From the NCBI GenBank assembly GCA_948474755.1, contig CAOLHI010000395.1:124001-188000 (forward strand): a stretch of DNA of 64,000 nucleotides. The letters are read 5' to 3'. The notes under the pieces are model-generated. The model searched no databases, was not told the DNA's origin, and saw only the letters and a list, made by a program, of their open reading frames with translations. This DNA comes from Ctenosaura bakeri. Lineage: Eukaryota; Chordata; Lepidosauria; Squamata; Iguanidae. The position numbers were made by a program, and so were the translations under genes. This document shows positions 47,030 through 59,214 of this stretch, in pieces. Every line of letters starts with the position of its first letter. The stretch's first letter is position 1.

Positions 47030-47367
47030 TATGATTCAAATCTCCACTCAGGCACTGTGTGACTTTGGGCAAGTCACATTCTCTTGTAGACAGGCAGGGG
47101 TACAAAAGGCACCATAGCACCAAAGGATGTGATCTGGTAATAGTTGATATCTGGAGCATCTGGCGTAAAGATGGGAAGGAGACCAGAAGAGTGGAATGTG
47201 AAACTAGTAGGAAGGTGTTATGAGAAAAGACAGCGACAAGATAAGAGGACAGGAACTGTCCAGGTTCCTAAGATGAAAGTTATGTAAACATTGGGAAGGC
47301 TTGGGAAATTTTGGTTCTGGTGGGATGATGTGATATTTATGACTTTCACCAATCATTGCTATACATG

Positions 47368-47372
47368 CTATC

Positions 47373-47414
<42 letters not shown>

Positions 47415-47435
47415 CATCCATCTATCTCTATTTAT

Positions 47436-47470
<35 letters not shown>

Positions 47471-47486
47471 GAGAGAGGGAGAGACC
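47368..47486. repeat. Compound (CTAT)n-(CA)n-(TA)n-(GA)n microsatellite
   Basis: CTAT units at 47,375-47,414, a short CATC block, then CA repeats at about 47,437-47,462, TATATATA and GAGAGAG. Open frames crossing it (poly-Tyr-Leu-Ser, poly-Thr-His) are artefacts of the repeat. Confidence 0.95.
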
Positions 47487-47748
47487 TATATTCATATATT
47501 TGTATATCTTCTTCTGTCTTTTTTCTTTCTTTCTCGATAACATGGATGTGGAATAAGTTGAGATCCCTTTTAACAGGCTCAATCTAATTTGAGGAGCACT
47601 AATTAGAACATGAGTAATTTGCAACATAGAGGTTCTAGAGAAGATTTTACTGTCTTGGTTATAGTCCTTATATGTAATTTTAGGTTGCAGACAATAGATA
47701 CTAGAAACATAGCATGTCTATCTTAATACTTTTTTATCTTTTTGCATA

Positions 47749-47785
47749 TGACACACACATACACACACAAACACACACACACATA
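47749..47785. repeat. Imperfect (CA)n microsatellite
   Basis: CA repeats interrupted by TA and AA. Confidence 0.85.
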
Positions 47786-47918
47786 GATTAGTCTTTGTTT
47801 AAACTTTTCTACTATATAAATGGCAAAATGGTAATGTTAGCATATGGTTAAAGTATGGTTAAAGCTCAAGGAGAATGTATGTTTCTATGTTTTGGTGGTT
47901 TTATTACAAAACAAAAAT

Positions 47919-48012
47919 AAGGAAGGAAGGAACGAAGAAAGGAAGGCAGGAAGGAAGGAGGGAGGGAGGGAGGGAGGGAGGGAGGGAGGGAGGGAGGAAG
48001 GAAAGAAGGAAG
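47919..48012. repeat. (GGAA)n/(GGGA)n purine tract
   Basis: GGAA units pass into ten or so GGGA units and back to GGAA, all purine on the plus strand for about 90 bases apart from single cytosines. The proline-serine and arginine-glycine-glutamate frames over it are artefacts. Confidence 0.95.
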
Positions 48013-48228
48013 TCTGCACAACTTTTGGAAAGTTGCTATGTTGCTTGCTAATTTCAAATAGACACTTCTCCTGAACCTCTGAGTGTTTTCTGTGAGAGCG
48101 AATTAGCCAGCACATGACAGTATTTCTTTTTTTGGAAAATTAATAAAATTATTAAAATTCAAAAAAAAAAAAAGGTTCTGGCTAGCACTCCCTTTCTAAA
48201 AGTTGTCCTCCCAATAACAGTGGTGATC

Positions 48229-48465
48229 TTATTTATTTATTTATTTATTTGTATCCCACCTCTCCATATGAATCGAGGCGGCGAACAACTTACAAATAGC
48301 ATGTATTTCAAAACATTTCTATACCTGCCCCCAACAAGCTGGGTACTCATTTTACCGACCTGCGAAAGGATGGAAGGCTGAGTCAACCCTGGAGCCCGGC
48401 AGGATCGAACTCACAACCTTGTGGCTTGCAGTACTGGCATTTAACCACTGCGCCACCAGGGCTCC
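48229..48465 (-). mobile_element. Sauria-type SINE with L2-like tail, short form
   Basis: Minus strand: GGAGCCCTGGTGGCGCAGTG (start and A box), GAGTTCGATCCTGCCGGGC (B box GTTCGATCC), GGTCGGTAAAATGAGTACCC, and an end GAGAGGTGGGATACAAATAA followed by (ATAA)n. Both polymerase III boxes are intact, so this is a well-preserved copy. It lacks the CCGCTTAGAGAG segment. Confidence 0.92.
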
Positions 48466-49819
48466 TTTTATTTGGGTAAGTCTTGGTAACAGGAGGAGGA
48501 GGAGGAGAGAAAGAGAATAATTAAAAGTTTTGAACACCTTAAGTAATCGGTTATCATGCTTCAAGTTCTGCCTGCCATCCTTGACCGTAGATTCCATGAG
48601 ACTTTGTGAGAAATTCCTTTGGGCTGGTTCACTTTGATTCCTCGTCTGCAAACAGAGTGTTGATCTGGCTGTGTTGGAAAGCTTATTTATTGCTGTCCTC
48701 GATCAAACAAGTCCCAAGTTAATGAAACCACTCATTGCAAAGCAGGCATGAGTGGAGTGCTCTGTATTTAAGATTTACATGTCTAATTACCAAAGGGTGT
48801 TGCATTGCTCAGCTTTTTTAAAAAGCCCTGCTTTAGCCCATGTGACAGCTACTTTCTTCTGTTGCTCAGAAGCCTAAATGACAAATGTGGAAAGACAATT
48901 GTTCCTACTGTAAGGCCTAAACACAAAGGGTTTATTTTTTCCAAGCAAAAAACATCACACTGAACTAAAGATAATGAGTTATCTATTACAAACTGTACTT
49001 CCGCACGGGTTCTCCAAGCGGAAAGCAATACAACAGCATAAGCATTTGTACTTGTCACTCATTAACTATGATCTGTCTCATTTTCTCTCTCTTTATAGAT
49101 TTTCTTTTTGCATGCTTTTGAATTTTGAAGAGTGGAAGGAGAAACCATTAGCTCCTGCCTGCTGCCTCTGTGCATTTATTTAGTTATTTATTTATTTGCA
49201 GGGGTGCAACAAGGGGGTATCTCAGTAGGTAGGGAAAAAAATCTATGTTGCTTGGATTTGCTACTGAAGAGATTCAATGAATGGCAATGACACAAACAAG
49301 GTGAGCTTAAGGCATTTTGCTGCATGGTGTGAAATATAACATGGCACCCCTTCTCTGCCAATATGCATTACAGATGCTGTCTTAAATGGCAGGTCAACAT
49401 TACTGCCAGAATGACAAGCAGAAGGTATTATCCTCCACCTAGAAGAAAGGTTAGACAAAGGTTTGGAAAATGCAAAAGTGGCAGGGGCTCCCATGAAACA
49501 CGCTGGCACTCCTGACATGGCCAGAAGTGATATGATATTACTTCCATCATTTGTGAACCTTCTTTTGGGGTCTTTTTCAGTGTTTTGTTGTCACTGAGAG
49601 GGCTGGGGGAAGTTTTGAGGGCAAAATTGCTTGTTTTACAGTGCTTTTGAACTGTGATTTTTTAAAAAATTGAGTGATTCTCAAGGACCACAACATGGAG
49701 TTCCAAGAACCCTTGGTTTATGGGTTGCAGGACAGACTGTGAAGCACCTGTAGATGTGCATCATGTTGGCTGTCCTCCATGCCATGATTAATAATGTGAA
49801 TCTTTCAGGATAATGAATG
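48466..49819. other. Unique sequence without a recognised gene
   Basis: A pyrimidine tract ending TTTATAG at about 49,099 resembles a splice acceptor, but no following donor or open frame supports an exon. No mobile element was recognised. Confidence 0.35.
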
Positions 49820-50388
49820 CCTGCTGATACCTGGTACCACTCTACTCTGCTTTGGTTAGACCCCATCTTGAATACTTTGTCCAGTTCTGGGCACCCCAAT
49901 TCAAGAATGACATGGTCAAGCTGGAGCAAGTCCAGAGGAGGGTGACCAAAATGGTGAGAGGTCTGGAAGCCATGAAGCCCTATGAGGATAGACTTAGAGA
50001 GCTGGGTATGTTTAGTCTGCAGAAGAGAAGGTTAAGAGGGGACATGAGAGCCATGTTTAAATATTTGAAGGGATGCCACGTAGAGGAAGGAGAGGGCTTG
50101 TTTTCTGCTGCTCCAGAGACCAGGATAAGGAGCAATGGATTCAAGCTGCAAGAAAGGAGATTCCACCTGAACCTCAGGAAGAACTTCCTGACAGTCAGGG
50201 CTGTCCGGCAATGGAATCTGCTACCTCGGAGTGTAGTGGAATCTCCTTCCTTGGGGGTTTTTAAGCAGAGGCTGGATGGCCATCTGTCGGGAGTGCTTTG
50301 AGGGTGTTCCTGCATGGCAGGGAGTTGGACTGGATGGCCTGTGTGGTCTCTTCCAACTCTAGATTTCTATGATTCTATGATTCTATGC
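49820..50388 (+). mobile_element. CR1 LINE, 5-prime truncated, open C-terminal frame
   Basis: Starts near GGTACCACTCTACTCTGC. It encodes about 149 codons of the reverse-transcriptase C-terminus (49,852-50,301), with VRPHLEY at its start and [14 protein letters not shown] at its stop. It ends TTTCTATGATTCTATGATTC. It is the longest and best preserved CR1 copy in the window, but it lacks the endonuclease and catalytic core. Confidence 0.95.
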
Positions 50389-51160
50389 TATGCCCCTCAA
50401 TACTGTATGTTGGTATAAAACATTGTTGTAGTGAGTTATCATCCTGGTCTAGCATAAAGCTTGGCTTACCATCATGTGTTACAGGCCACCATATGTTATA
50501 TGTTAAACCTCCGGTAAAATCTGGATGCTGTTTGTAAGTATATGTTCAGCCGTGCTGTGAAGGCATGGCTCTGTTTCCTCAGACATGATAGCAATTGACA
50601 AGTGATTTACTATGTATGAGCTTTAGGGTGCTCTGTAACGGTAATACAACCTATGCTAGGACTTCATGTAACAATACATTGTATATCAAAGGAAAGTGTA
50701 ACTGCATCTCATCCTAGTGGAGAAAGATCAAGGAGATTAGGTTGAAAGACACCAACCCCAATGTGTCTAGTCACTGTTTAGATAGATACAAAAAGGACTG
50801 TGTTAGAGATAACACTGGTGATGCATTAAGGAACAACTTGGGTGCAGATAAGGAAATCTGAGAAAGTTTGGGAGACTGGCAAGGTCAAAGTATGGGAACA
50901 CACAATGTCCCTTGGGAACCACTGGGAGTTTAGGAAAGGGGAAGACCCTGAGAATCCACCAATGGGAATTGCATGTATATAAAAGAGTGTAATACTACAT
51001 AATCAAGTGTGTATAGTAGAATGTTAGCTTCAGCAATCATTATATGCCATGTCTCATATAAACATAGATGGAAAATCCCTTTTTTTCTGATTTCTTGAGA
51101 GTAAAAGAGTAGCCAGCATATGACACTGTGCACTCCCGCATCTTAATACTGTCTCGTCCT
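50389..51160. other. Possible LTR-like remnant
   Basis: A TATA-like TGTATATAAAAG lies at about 50,973-50,984. Roughly 500 bases upstream start a TGTTACAGG word, and about 130 bases downstream there is an A-rich GAGTAAAAGAG segment. That layout could be an old retroelement LTR on the plus strand. Boundaries, direct repeats and internal sequence were not found, so this is weak. Confidence 0.22.
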
Positions 51161-51309
51161 CCAGCTTCTGCTACCTTCAGTTTCCTCATGGTAGGGCTGG
51201 CCACAGATACAAATCTAAATTGCTCAAAATGATTAGTATTAGCCTTTGCCCACTTCAGGAAGAATTAATTGCATGAAGGCAGTATGCCTAGCAGGGTGAA
51301 TGGGGACAT

Positions 51310-51760
51310 CAGTGCGTGTCTTGCTTTTTTGTTAAAAAGAAAATTCCAACAGTCCATATGGAGCATTCACAGCTTTGCTTCAATAAAAGAAGACATGAAG
51401 AGAGGTTGATTTTAACTCCTTTAGAGGAATCAGATATCATAACTGCCTGGGATTTATTTTCGACAGCAATGAGTAGGATAATTCCAAGGGTGAATTCTGT
51501 CTCTTGTGCACTGTGTGGCTTCTCATTTATGAACTCTCTCGGTTGCCTCCCAGCCCTGCCAGCTGCTAAAGATGACAATCGTGGCTTCATAGATTTTTAT
51601 TACTCAGTAGGTAACTCTAATTTTATTGGAGTGAAATGGATTTTAGAGATTTAATCCTTCTCACCCCCTTCAGTGCTGTCAAGAGATTTCCTTTCCCTCG
51701 AACCAGCAGGAAATCGAGACAACTCTAATTTTTGTAAGGATGAGATTATATATGGGAAGT
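51310..51760. other. Repeat-free block, candidate conserved noncoding DNA
   Basis: A block without recognised mobile elements, with overlapping frames of 112 codons (plus) and 93 codons (minus). A dual-strand open frame can reflect stop-poor unique DNA. No domain is visible in either frame. Confidence 0.3.
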
Positions 51761-52764
51761 TAGAGCTGCAGGTGTATAACACACACAAACAGATGGAGAC
51801 GAGCTTGCACGCTTTGACTTAGGGATGCAAAGACTACCCACAAATTGACTAATCCTTTGTGAGAAAGGGTGTGACTACATGTTGAGACATGCCATTGAAA
51901 AATTGGTCACCCACAATGAGATTTGTTCACATTTGGAGAATATTTTTTTGGGAAAAAAGTAAGTAATTATGTAAACTACACATAATACTCTGTTAAATGT
52001 TTTGTTTTGGATGAAATCTTACTTTTTTTGTGCAAATACATATTTTTTTCTCATAATAAGTCCTGAAATGAGAAAAACAAGGTTGCAAATGATTTGCAAA
52101 AACTCTCCTGTAGTCTCTCCCAGTAGGGAGATAACTTATGTTGTTGCTGTTTGTTCTTCCATGAAAGGATGAATTAGTGAAGATTTACGTTTATACTTTT
52201 GATATTGTTTTTGGCCATCAAATAGTGGCCTTTAATCATGTCATATATGATGGATGGGATCTTTGATTATTTCAAGGTGACCCTTCCATTCTTCACATAT
52301 TCACCGAATATCTCCCATGATACAAACTGATTGCTCATTCAGAACCAATGCTGTCAACTCTGATGGGCAGCAGCTATCTCATGTCTTAGAGAGGGGACAT
52401 CACCAGACTATCTACTGAAACAATGACCAATAAACATATCGTCATGGGATCCGTGCAGACTCCACCTGGCTGTTTTTGTAGCCTTAAAGTTCCATCTCTC
52501 AATTCTATATGGCATTAAGAAGACTTACCAGAAATCCAGGAAAATATGATATAAACCAAACACCTTGCTTTCTTTGCAAGCCTTCACATGTCTGGCTTCC
52601 TTTACATGCAGTCAGATACCAAAATTTCATGGCAAACTGGGAGAAACTCCATTTAAAGCAAACACTCTGCTTGATATTCATGGCTACCAGCAGTTTTCAC
52701 CTCAATTTTGACATCAAACTGAAATGCAGAGGAATCAAGAAAAATGCTTGCATTTAAAGAAGTC
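51761..52764. other. Unique sequence without a recognised gene
   Basis: AT-rich; no mobile element, exon or RNA gene recognised. Confidence 0.4.
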
Positions 52765-52921
52765 CTCCTGTTCTTTAATAGTTAGTTGATTGTAGTTAAT
52801 GTGTTTTAGGGGGTTGGTTTTAGATGGGTTGGGAGGATTGGTTATGTTTTAATGTTTTTAATGTATTTAATGTATTGTTGTAGTACCGCCTTGATCCATG
52901 GGGAGAGGTGGGATATAAATA

Positions 52922-52972
<51 letters not shown>

Positions 52973-52995
52973 TATTATTATTATTATTATTATTA
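52765..52995 (+). mobile_element. L2-type LINE 3-prime end with (ATT)n tail
   Basis: The words TTTTAGGGGGTTGGTTTTAG and GCCTTGATCCATGGGGAGAG, then GTGGGATATAAATACATT and a pure (ATT)n tract at 52,922-52,995, form an untranslated L2 3-prime end. It is homologous to the insert at 57,457-57,808. The frames of poly-isoleucine or poly-leucine are tail artefacts. Confidence 0.75.
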
Positions 52996-54859
52996 AGTCC
53001 CCCCCAAATACTATTTTGGGAGGAGATGGGGGGGTAAAGCCTACAGATAGTCTTAAGAGGGCAAAATTTGACCTCAGAGCAACGTTAAATTGATTTAAAT
53101 TGAAAACATCAGGTTTTTTTTTCAATGTAATGTGGGAGAAATCCGTTTGGTTCATTTTAAAAAAACATAACTTCTGAATATTCATAAATGTCTTCATGAA
53201 CATCATATGGAGAACTTGAAAAAAAAATAGCCAGATAAAAAGTTCAGGCAGTTGTTCATGTTGGGAGCTATTGGTATGCTAACATTTGTCAGTAAGATGT
53301 GCTATCCATGGTTCTGAATCCAAGATAAGATACATCCTTTCCTGGGGAACATGTTCAATTACAATAAAGAGTGAGAAAAGTCTAGTTGTGGTGACCTTGT
53401 TTTCCACCTGCTATTTTCCTGGAATTTTCCTGTAGGGAGCCGAGTGGATTTTAAAATAATGATTTCAGCCTTGGGTTCTCACAAATATTAACCAATTTCT
53501 CATGATTAAGTTGTGATGTGAATTACCCATTGAAATGACTTAGACATTTTACGTTTTCTTGGAAGCACTCATACTGCCTGTTTCAATTTGGATCAAGCAC
53601 CAGCAATAAGTACACCAATTTCCAGTCCTGTATAAATAACAATAAAATATCGATTCATTGGTTTCCACGGGCAGGCTGGAAATTACAACTAAATCAAGAA
53701 AAGGTGAAAATACCATTGTGTGTCTTTAGGGGGGGCAGAGATTGGGATGCTGACCTTCCCTCTGTGAGAAGGGATAAGCTCGTATCACTTTCCAAACAAT
53801 TCCAGAGCTCAGGTATGGAGAAACATCTCCTACTCAGATACAGAGAAGCATCTATATTCAAAATTTAGAGTCCTAGATAGGAATTTTTGCAGAACACCAA
53901 TGAAAATAGCTGCAGGATGAGTTTCTGGGGTACACAGATGTGCAGGATAAGGACTTTGACATGACCTTAGTAAGTAGATATAATTCAGTGGAACAGAGTC
54001 AACTGAGAGGACAGGAGCTCCAAGAAGCAAGCAAATTAACCAATAAAATGAAAGTATTGCAAAGATAAGATAGGATGCTTTGTATCAGCCATCCATAGAC
54101 CTCTCCTTACCGTGCCACGTTGCCTGGCTTTCCCTTTTGTAGATGAGTTCATTTCCCAGCTCCCAGCAATTTTAGGTGTCTCCTCCCAACTCAGGCAGCC
54201 AAGGTAGGCCTTGGACAAGGTGCTAGATAAGTTCTTAGTCACAACCCTTCATTCCCTTGCATACTCAAGCCTTCAGCCCCTAAGATTTCTCAAAATTTCT
54301 GCCTTCCATCTCCTTCCCATAGGGTGTTTGATCCGCTCTCTAAATTTCATTTCCATTTGGAGGAAATTTTTGAGAGTGGTGGGAGAAGGGAAGCCCTGGA
54401 GGCCACACTAGGGGTCACGGTGGTCTGCATACAATCCGTGAGCCACACAATTGCCACCCCAACGTAAAGTTTTGGATGCTACTTTGGCAGGTGAGACAAA
54501 ACAGCCTCTTATGAACCAAGTCCCTTACTTTAGGGCATTTGTTTGTCTGTGAAAAGGACCCACTGTTGTGAATCAAATTTATTTTCAAAAGATAAGAGGC
54601 TTAGACTGTTCTACTGAAAAACATCTTGGTCGTATTTTTAGGCAGCTCATGTTTTGATATTTTGATGAGTCAATTTATATTAGAATATATGCAACTTTTT
54701 TTCTAAAAAAAGCGTTGCATTTTAATCACTTGGCTTTTGTCTTTCTGTTTACCGACCGACTACAACCTGCATATAAAATCTGGCTATCATGCCATGGAGA
54801 CAAGGTAATAACGGGAATGCAAGGGGTAATTTCAAAGGTGAGAGAGTTATGTTGAAATG
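52996..54859. other. Unique sequence without a recognised gene
   Basis: No recognised mobile element and no credible coding segment over about 1.9 kb. Confidence 0.4.
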
Positions 54860-55270
54860 GACTTGGAAGAGCATTTTAAATCTTCAGTGACCATTCCCGC
54901 AAATAACGCTATTATTAATGATTTCCCGTCCATCATTCTGTGTGAAGATTTGTGGCACCCTTTGATCAAATGGCTTGTCCTTGAAGCACAGCTAGCGGTT
55001 TTGGTGTGAAATATCAACCGTTCTGCTGTGACAGAATGAGTTCATCCAGGAAAGGCTCAGAAATGCTCGGTGTAGCCCTTATCATAAGAACGGAAGAGAA
55101 TGAGAACGCAGCTTCCAGCCCTGAGGCGGAGCAACCAGCACTAATGGCCACAGTATTAAGGACGGCAGAAACTGTAATTCTGACAATGAATTAATTTGGG
55201 TGACAATAGCATTTAGCAGCTAATTTATTTTATCAAGGAAGCCAATGAACTGCGGCTAACCGGAACTCTC
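54860..55270. other. Repeat-free block, candidate conserved noncoding DNA
   Basis: CpG-retaining and repeat-free. It has a palindromic TCF-like word TTTGATCAAA (54,961-54,970), GAATTAATTTG (from about 55,189) and a SOX-like ACAATAG (about 55,203). A 62-codon frame (55,006-55,194) has no domain. Regulatory function is inferred only. Confidence 0.33.
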
Positions 55271-56955
55271 ATCAAAACACTCTGACTCACAGTTGCAGTT
55301 TAGAAGGAGACTCCACCTTCACCCGTTCCATAGAGACATATATCCCCTGATCAAAATTATCTGTGAGCAAAGAGATAAATCCAACATGATATTGATGTAT
55401 GTGATAGGACTTCCATCCTTTTCTCTCTCTTTGAGAGGCCTAGGGGCCATCTAAGAACTAGAAGAGAAGGTTTGTCTCTCCTTTGGAGCATTTTTTTTAA
55501 AGGGGCTGCCCAAAAGCAACTTACTATTGGAAGGAGGGATTGTCACTATTTGTCTGGGTTCCACTGGTTCCCAAGCAAAAATACAAGCTAAGAAATTGGA
55601 TGAATTTTGAGCTAGTGGATGACTTCTTGTTGGTGTTTTACATGCCTGTGATTTCTTTTAAATATGAAGAATACTTTTTCCACCATGTTACAATGTCTGT
55701 ATTCAATTCACAGTTGCAGCAGCAGCTCAAGCATAACTGTTGCACATATGGTTGAACATTCGTGGATGGTGCACAATTCTTTGTCAGTGCCGTCAGTGTA
55801 CAAATCGATTCACTAGGATTGCAAAAATAGAAAGAACATTAACAGACATGCAATTGGTTGAGCAACATTGGCATTCAGCAATAGGGTGGTATTGTGGAAC
55901 TACTACTAAATTGTGCCAGTGTAGATTTACGCTACGGGACCATGATTATATAGCATTAAAATAGTGACTGATCCCGTTTCTTTCGGCATCGGTTGTTCCC
56001 CTTCTGTATGATACATGGGAACCCTTGGGTGCTCATCCTCCACCTGCTGTTGGAGGTCTTTCCTTGCATGAAACACAGTGCTTGGATGATGGCTGTGCAT
56101 CCTTAATAGCACATGTGGGATTTATCCTTTAGTGTTGACGTAGCATAGCATCCTTGTCCGAATTCCTTGTTCTAGCACTGTATTCCTTACCCTAAACCTG
56201 TCAATTAGTTATAGATGGATCCATCTGTGAGCCAAGCCTATGATAGTTCACACATTTTAAAAAAAGAAAATATTTATCAGACAGGAACAAACAACGTACA
56301 AAAATAAACAACAAATAAAACAACAACAATAACAAAAATAAAACAACAATAAAAAAAATAAATAAAAAAAACTAAGAATACCTACAATACAAATAAGGAA
56401 AAAAAATCCATGACAATACTATAAAACAAGCAGAAAAAAACAACAACTACAAAACAACTACAAATAACTAAAAATTGATTCCTGCTCCTGTTGCAAACAG
56501 ACTACATTACTCAAGCAGTTCCACCTAACTAGTAAATCCTTCATTCCCTTTCTTAACTTAACCTTATCAATGTATTGTATGTTCATTTATCAACTTATTC
56601 TATATTAATTCAAACTGATCAATTAGCAAGTGATAAAAATAAACCCTCAACAATAATAATAATACTCTAAGTTAATAAACTAATAAAAATCAGTTATAAT
56701 CACTTATTATCTTAATTTTTCACTTAGTGAAGACAGATTTTGGCTGGAGGCAGTCAATGCCTAGGTAAGAAAAATGGAGGCAGAGCTCCATCATCAAGCA
56801 GGTGAGGAGGAGAGGACAGGGAGCGTAGATTCAGAGAAGGAATTATGTGGCTGGTCTCAGATCCGATGAGAGACATGGGGTTCTGCTCCCAGACAGACTA
56901 TGCCCTCCTTCCCCTGCCCTTTGGAGCCTAGATCATCTAGCCCTTCCTCCTCTGA
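55271..56955. other. Unique sequence and an A-rich block
   Basis: From about 56,260 to 56,470 the plus strand is strongly A-rich with AACAACAA and AATAAA words, a low-complexity tract possibly derived from a retroposon tail. No gene was recognised. Confidence 0.4.
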
Positions 56956-57140
56956 GGTCATTTCCACATTATACTGTTACAGTGCTATTATCCTACTTTC
57001 AGCATCCTATGGAATCTTGGGGTTTGGCGTTTAGGAAGGGGCATTTTGATTTCTCATCTAGACTGCTCTTTGGTCTCAGTAAACTATAAACCCCAGCATT
57101 CCACAGGGTGTTGGAAATGGAATAACAGCACTGTAACAGT

Positions 57141-57760
57141 ACTGTGTCCAGTTCTGGGCACCCCAATTCAAGAAGGATATTGACAAGCTGGAGCAAGTCC
57201 AGAGGAGGGCGACCAAAATGGTGAGAGACCTGGAAGCCATGAAGCCCTATGAGGATGGACTTAGAGAGCTGGGTATGTTTAGTCTGCAGAAGAGAAGGTT
57301 GAGAGGGGACATGATAGCCATGTTTAAATATATGAAGGGATGCCATGTAGAAGAGGGAGGGGGCTTGTTTTCTGCTGCTCCAGAGACCAGGACAAGGAGC
57401 AATGGATTCAAGCTGCAGGAAAGGAGATTCCACCTGAACCTCAGGAAGAACTTCCTTGGAAAGAGCAGTCAAGACTGATCTCTTCCAACAGGTCTTCCCA
57501 GACTAGCATTTCTATTGCCTCCCATCTATTGCCTTGCTGCTTTGTTAGTAGTAATTGATGGATTGTTAATTGCTGTGTATTTTAAGGGGTTGGTTTAGGT
57601 GGGTTGGTGGGTGGGGAGGATTGGGTATGCTTTTAATGTCTTTTAATGTACTTTAATGCATAATGTATTTCATGTTGCTTGCCACCTCAATCCATGTGGA
57701 GAGGCGGGATACAAATTATTGTTGTTGTTGTTGTTGTTGTTGCTGCTGCTGCTGTTGTTG

Positions 57761-57807
<47 letters not shown>

Positions 57808-57997
57808 GAAAATGCTGCCTGGGAGTGTGGTGGAGTCTCCTTCCTTGGAGGTTTTTAAGCAGAGGCTGGATGGTCATCTGTCGGGAGTGCTTTGAGGGTG
57901 TTCCTGCATGGCAGGGGGTTGGACTGGGTGGCACCTGGGGTCTCTTCCAACTCTACATTTCTATGATTCTATGATTCTATGATTCTATGATTCTATG
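57141..57997 (+). mobile_element. CR1 LINE inserted in a MITE and itself split
   Basis: Left part 57,141-57,456 begins ACTGTGTCCAGTTCTGGGCA and encodes [18 protein letters not shown] up to the NLRKNFL region. The right part (about 57,809-57,997) resumes at AATGCTGCCTGGGAGTGTGG and ends in five TTCTATGA repeats. About 30 bases of CR1 around AVRQWN are missing at the internal junction. Confidence 0.92.
57457..57808 (+). mobile_element. L2-type LINE 3-prime end nested in CR1
   Basis: The 5-prime part encodes [13 protein letters not shown] then a stop (about 57,466-57,507), the typical L2 polyprotein terminus. The untranslated end AAGGGGTTGGTTTAGGTGGG and CATGTGGAGAGGCGGGATAC follows, then (TTG)n, (CTG)n and (ATT)n repeats at 57,717-57,807. 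It is the youngest layer of a three-level nest. Confidence 0.88.
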
Positions 57998-58020
57998 AAC
58001 AGTGTAGTGTGGAAAGGCCC

Positions 58021-59214
58021 TCATCACCTCTGCCTCTTGATCCACACCAGTGGGCAGCAACAGCAGTCTGTCTCTGGGTGGGAGTGGGAGGTTTGGTCGT
58101 GGCACAAAGGGGTACAGAAGAGACACCCATGGCCCATTCAAAAACAGTCATAAGTGCACAGTAGCCACAAACAAGTACCTATGTCACAAAGGCACGCTGG
58201 CCAGATTCTTAGGCCAGAGTTCAGATCCAGCCTGAGTAAAACATGAATTTTTATCACCTTATGTAGATAAAATACCTCAAAAAGTAAAAGCTACAATAGT
58301 GATCTGTTTCTCCTTTATCCCCCATTTCTATATCGAATCTCCAGCGTTTAAGTTACAACAAAGGTCTTTGAGATAAAGTTCACTTCACTCCCTGTAGTGC
58401 CTTGATCCAGACTTGTGGCTCTCTGTTCTCTTTTGGGGGGCAAACAAAGCAAGCCTTTGCCTTTTTTCAAGACTAAAAAAAAAGTCTTAAAAAAACTCTC
58501 CTCAAGGGCTGCAAAAGGGGAGGCTGTTCACCTGTTGTGCCAAGGAAAGCAGCAGGCTGCCTATTGAAAAGTGATCCCAAAGAAATACATTTTTGCTTTG
58601 AAAACGGAGCAGAGGCTCCTCTTGGAAGAATACTACACATCGGGAATTGCACCTGAAGCCTGCGTCCCCAAAGCAATTGCTATTCTCTTCCTTCCATTTT
58701 ATATTTTATTTTATTTTGCTGCGATACTTTCTCCAGAGGCCCAAGTGTTGATCTCTTTTGTGGAATACCTTGGAGGTTCAGTTCAAACAAATACCCTTCT
58801 GAATGTGTGCGTATCCGTGTGTGATTTTAGCAATATCGATTTCCCCCTCCAGTTTAACAGCAGTTAGAATTCAGACTTCACACCTCCTGTGTGAAGTTTC
58901 ATTTCACTTGCTGCATAGGGAATAGCAAGACGATAAGTGCGTGGATGGGGAAGAGAAACTCGAAAGGAAAAGAAAGAACGTAAGGTGGAGGGCTGGAGAC
59001 ACCAAACAAGACCAGCTATTGAGATTGTGTGAAACCAAACAAAAAGAGAAAGAAGGATCAAAGAATCTGCCCACGCATTCATCTTGTTGCCCCAGATTCC
59101 ATCACACTTAAAGAACTTGTACTAGTCAGCCTCAAAATATGAATTTGTCCAACGGAAATACTTTAATCTGGAAAACACAACAGCATCTCCTCCATTCTTA
59201 TTATAATATAATAT
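58021..59214. other. Unique sequence without a recognised gene
   Basis: A 98-codon frame (58,571-58,867) includes a hydrophobic stretch from T-rich DNA but no recognisable family. No repeat was recognised. Confidence 0.4.

Larger units (their letters stand above)
56956..58020 (+). mobile_element. Palindromic MITE, subfamily A, split by a CR1 element
   Basis: The left part 56,956-57,140 runs from GGTCATTTCCACATTATACT through the centre to GCACTGTAACAGT. The last arm ACAGTGTAGTGTGGAAAGGC with CC (to 58,020) lies beyond the CR1. AACAGT is present at both junctions (57,135-57,140 and 57,998-58,003), so the CR1 inserted here with a 6-base duplication. Confidence 0.92.

Noticed and set aside
47866..48115. 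Proline/serine-rich and Arg/Gly/Glu-rich frames
   Set aside because: Direct translation of the GGAA/GGGA purine tract.
48400..48465. tRNA gene with intact A and B boxes
   Set aside because: It is the head of a Sauria-type SINE; the sequence continues into the SINE body and repeats at 41.7 and 59.4 kb.
49060..49105. Splice acceptor-like pyrimidine tract ending TTTATAG
   Set aside because: No downstream donor at exon distance with an open frame.
52820..53206. 128-codon frame with a poly-isoleucine run
   Set aside because: Translation of the L2 (ATT)n tail.
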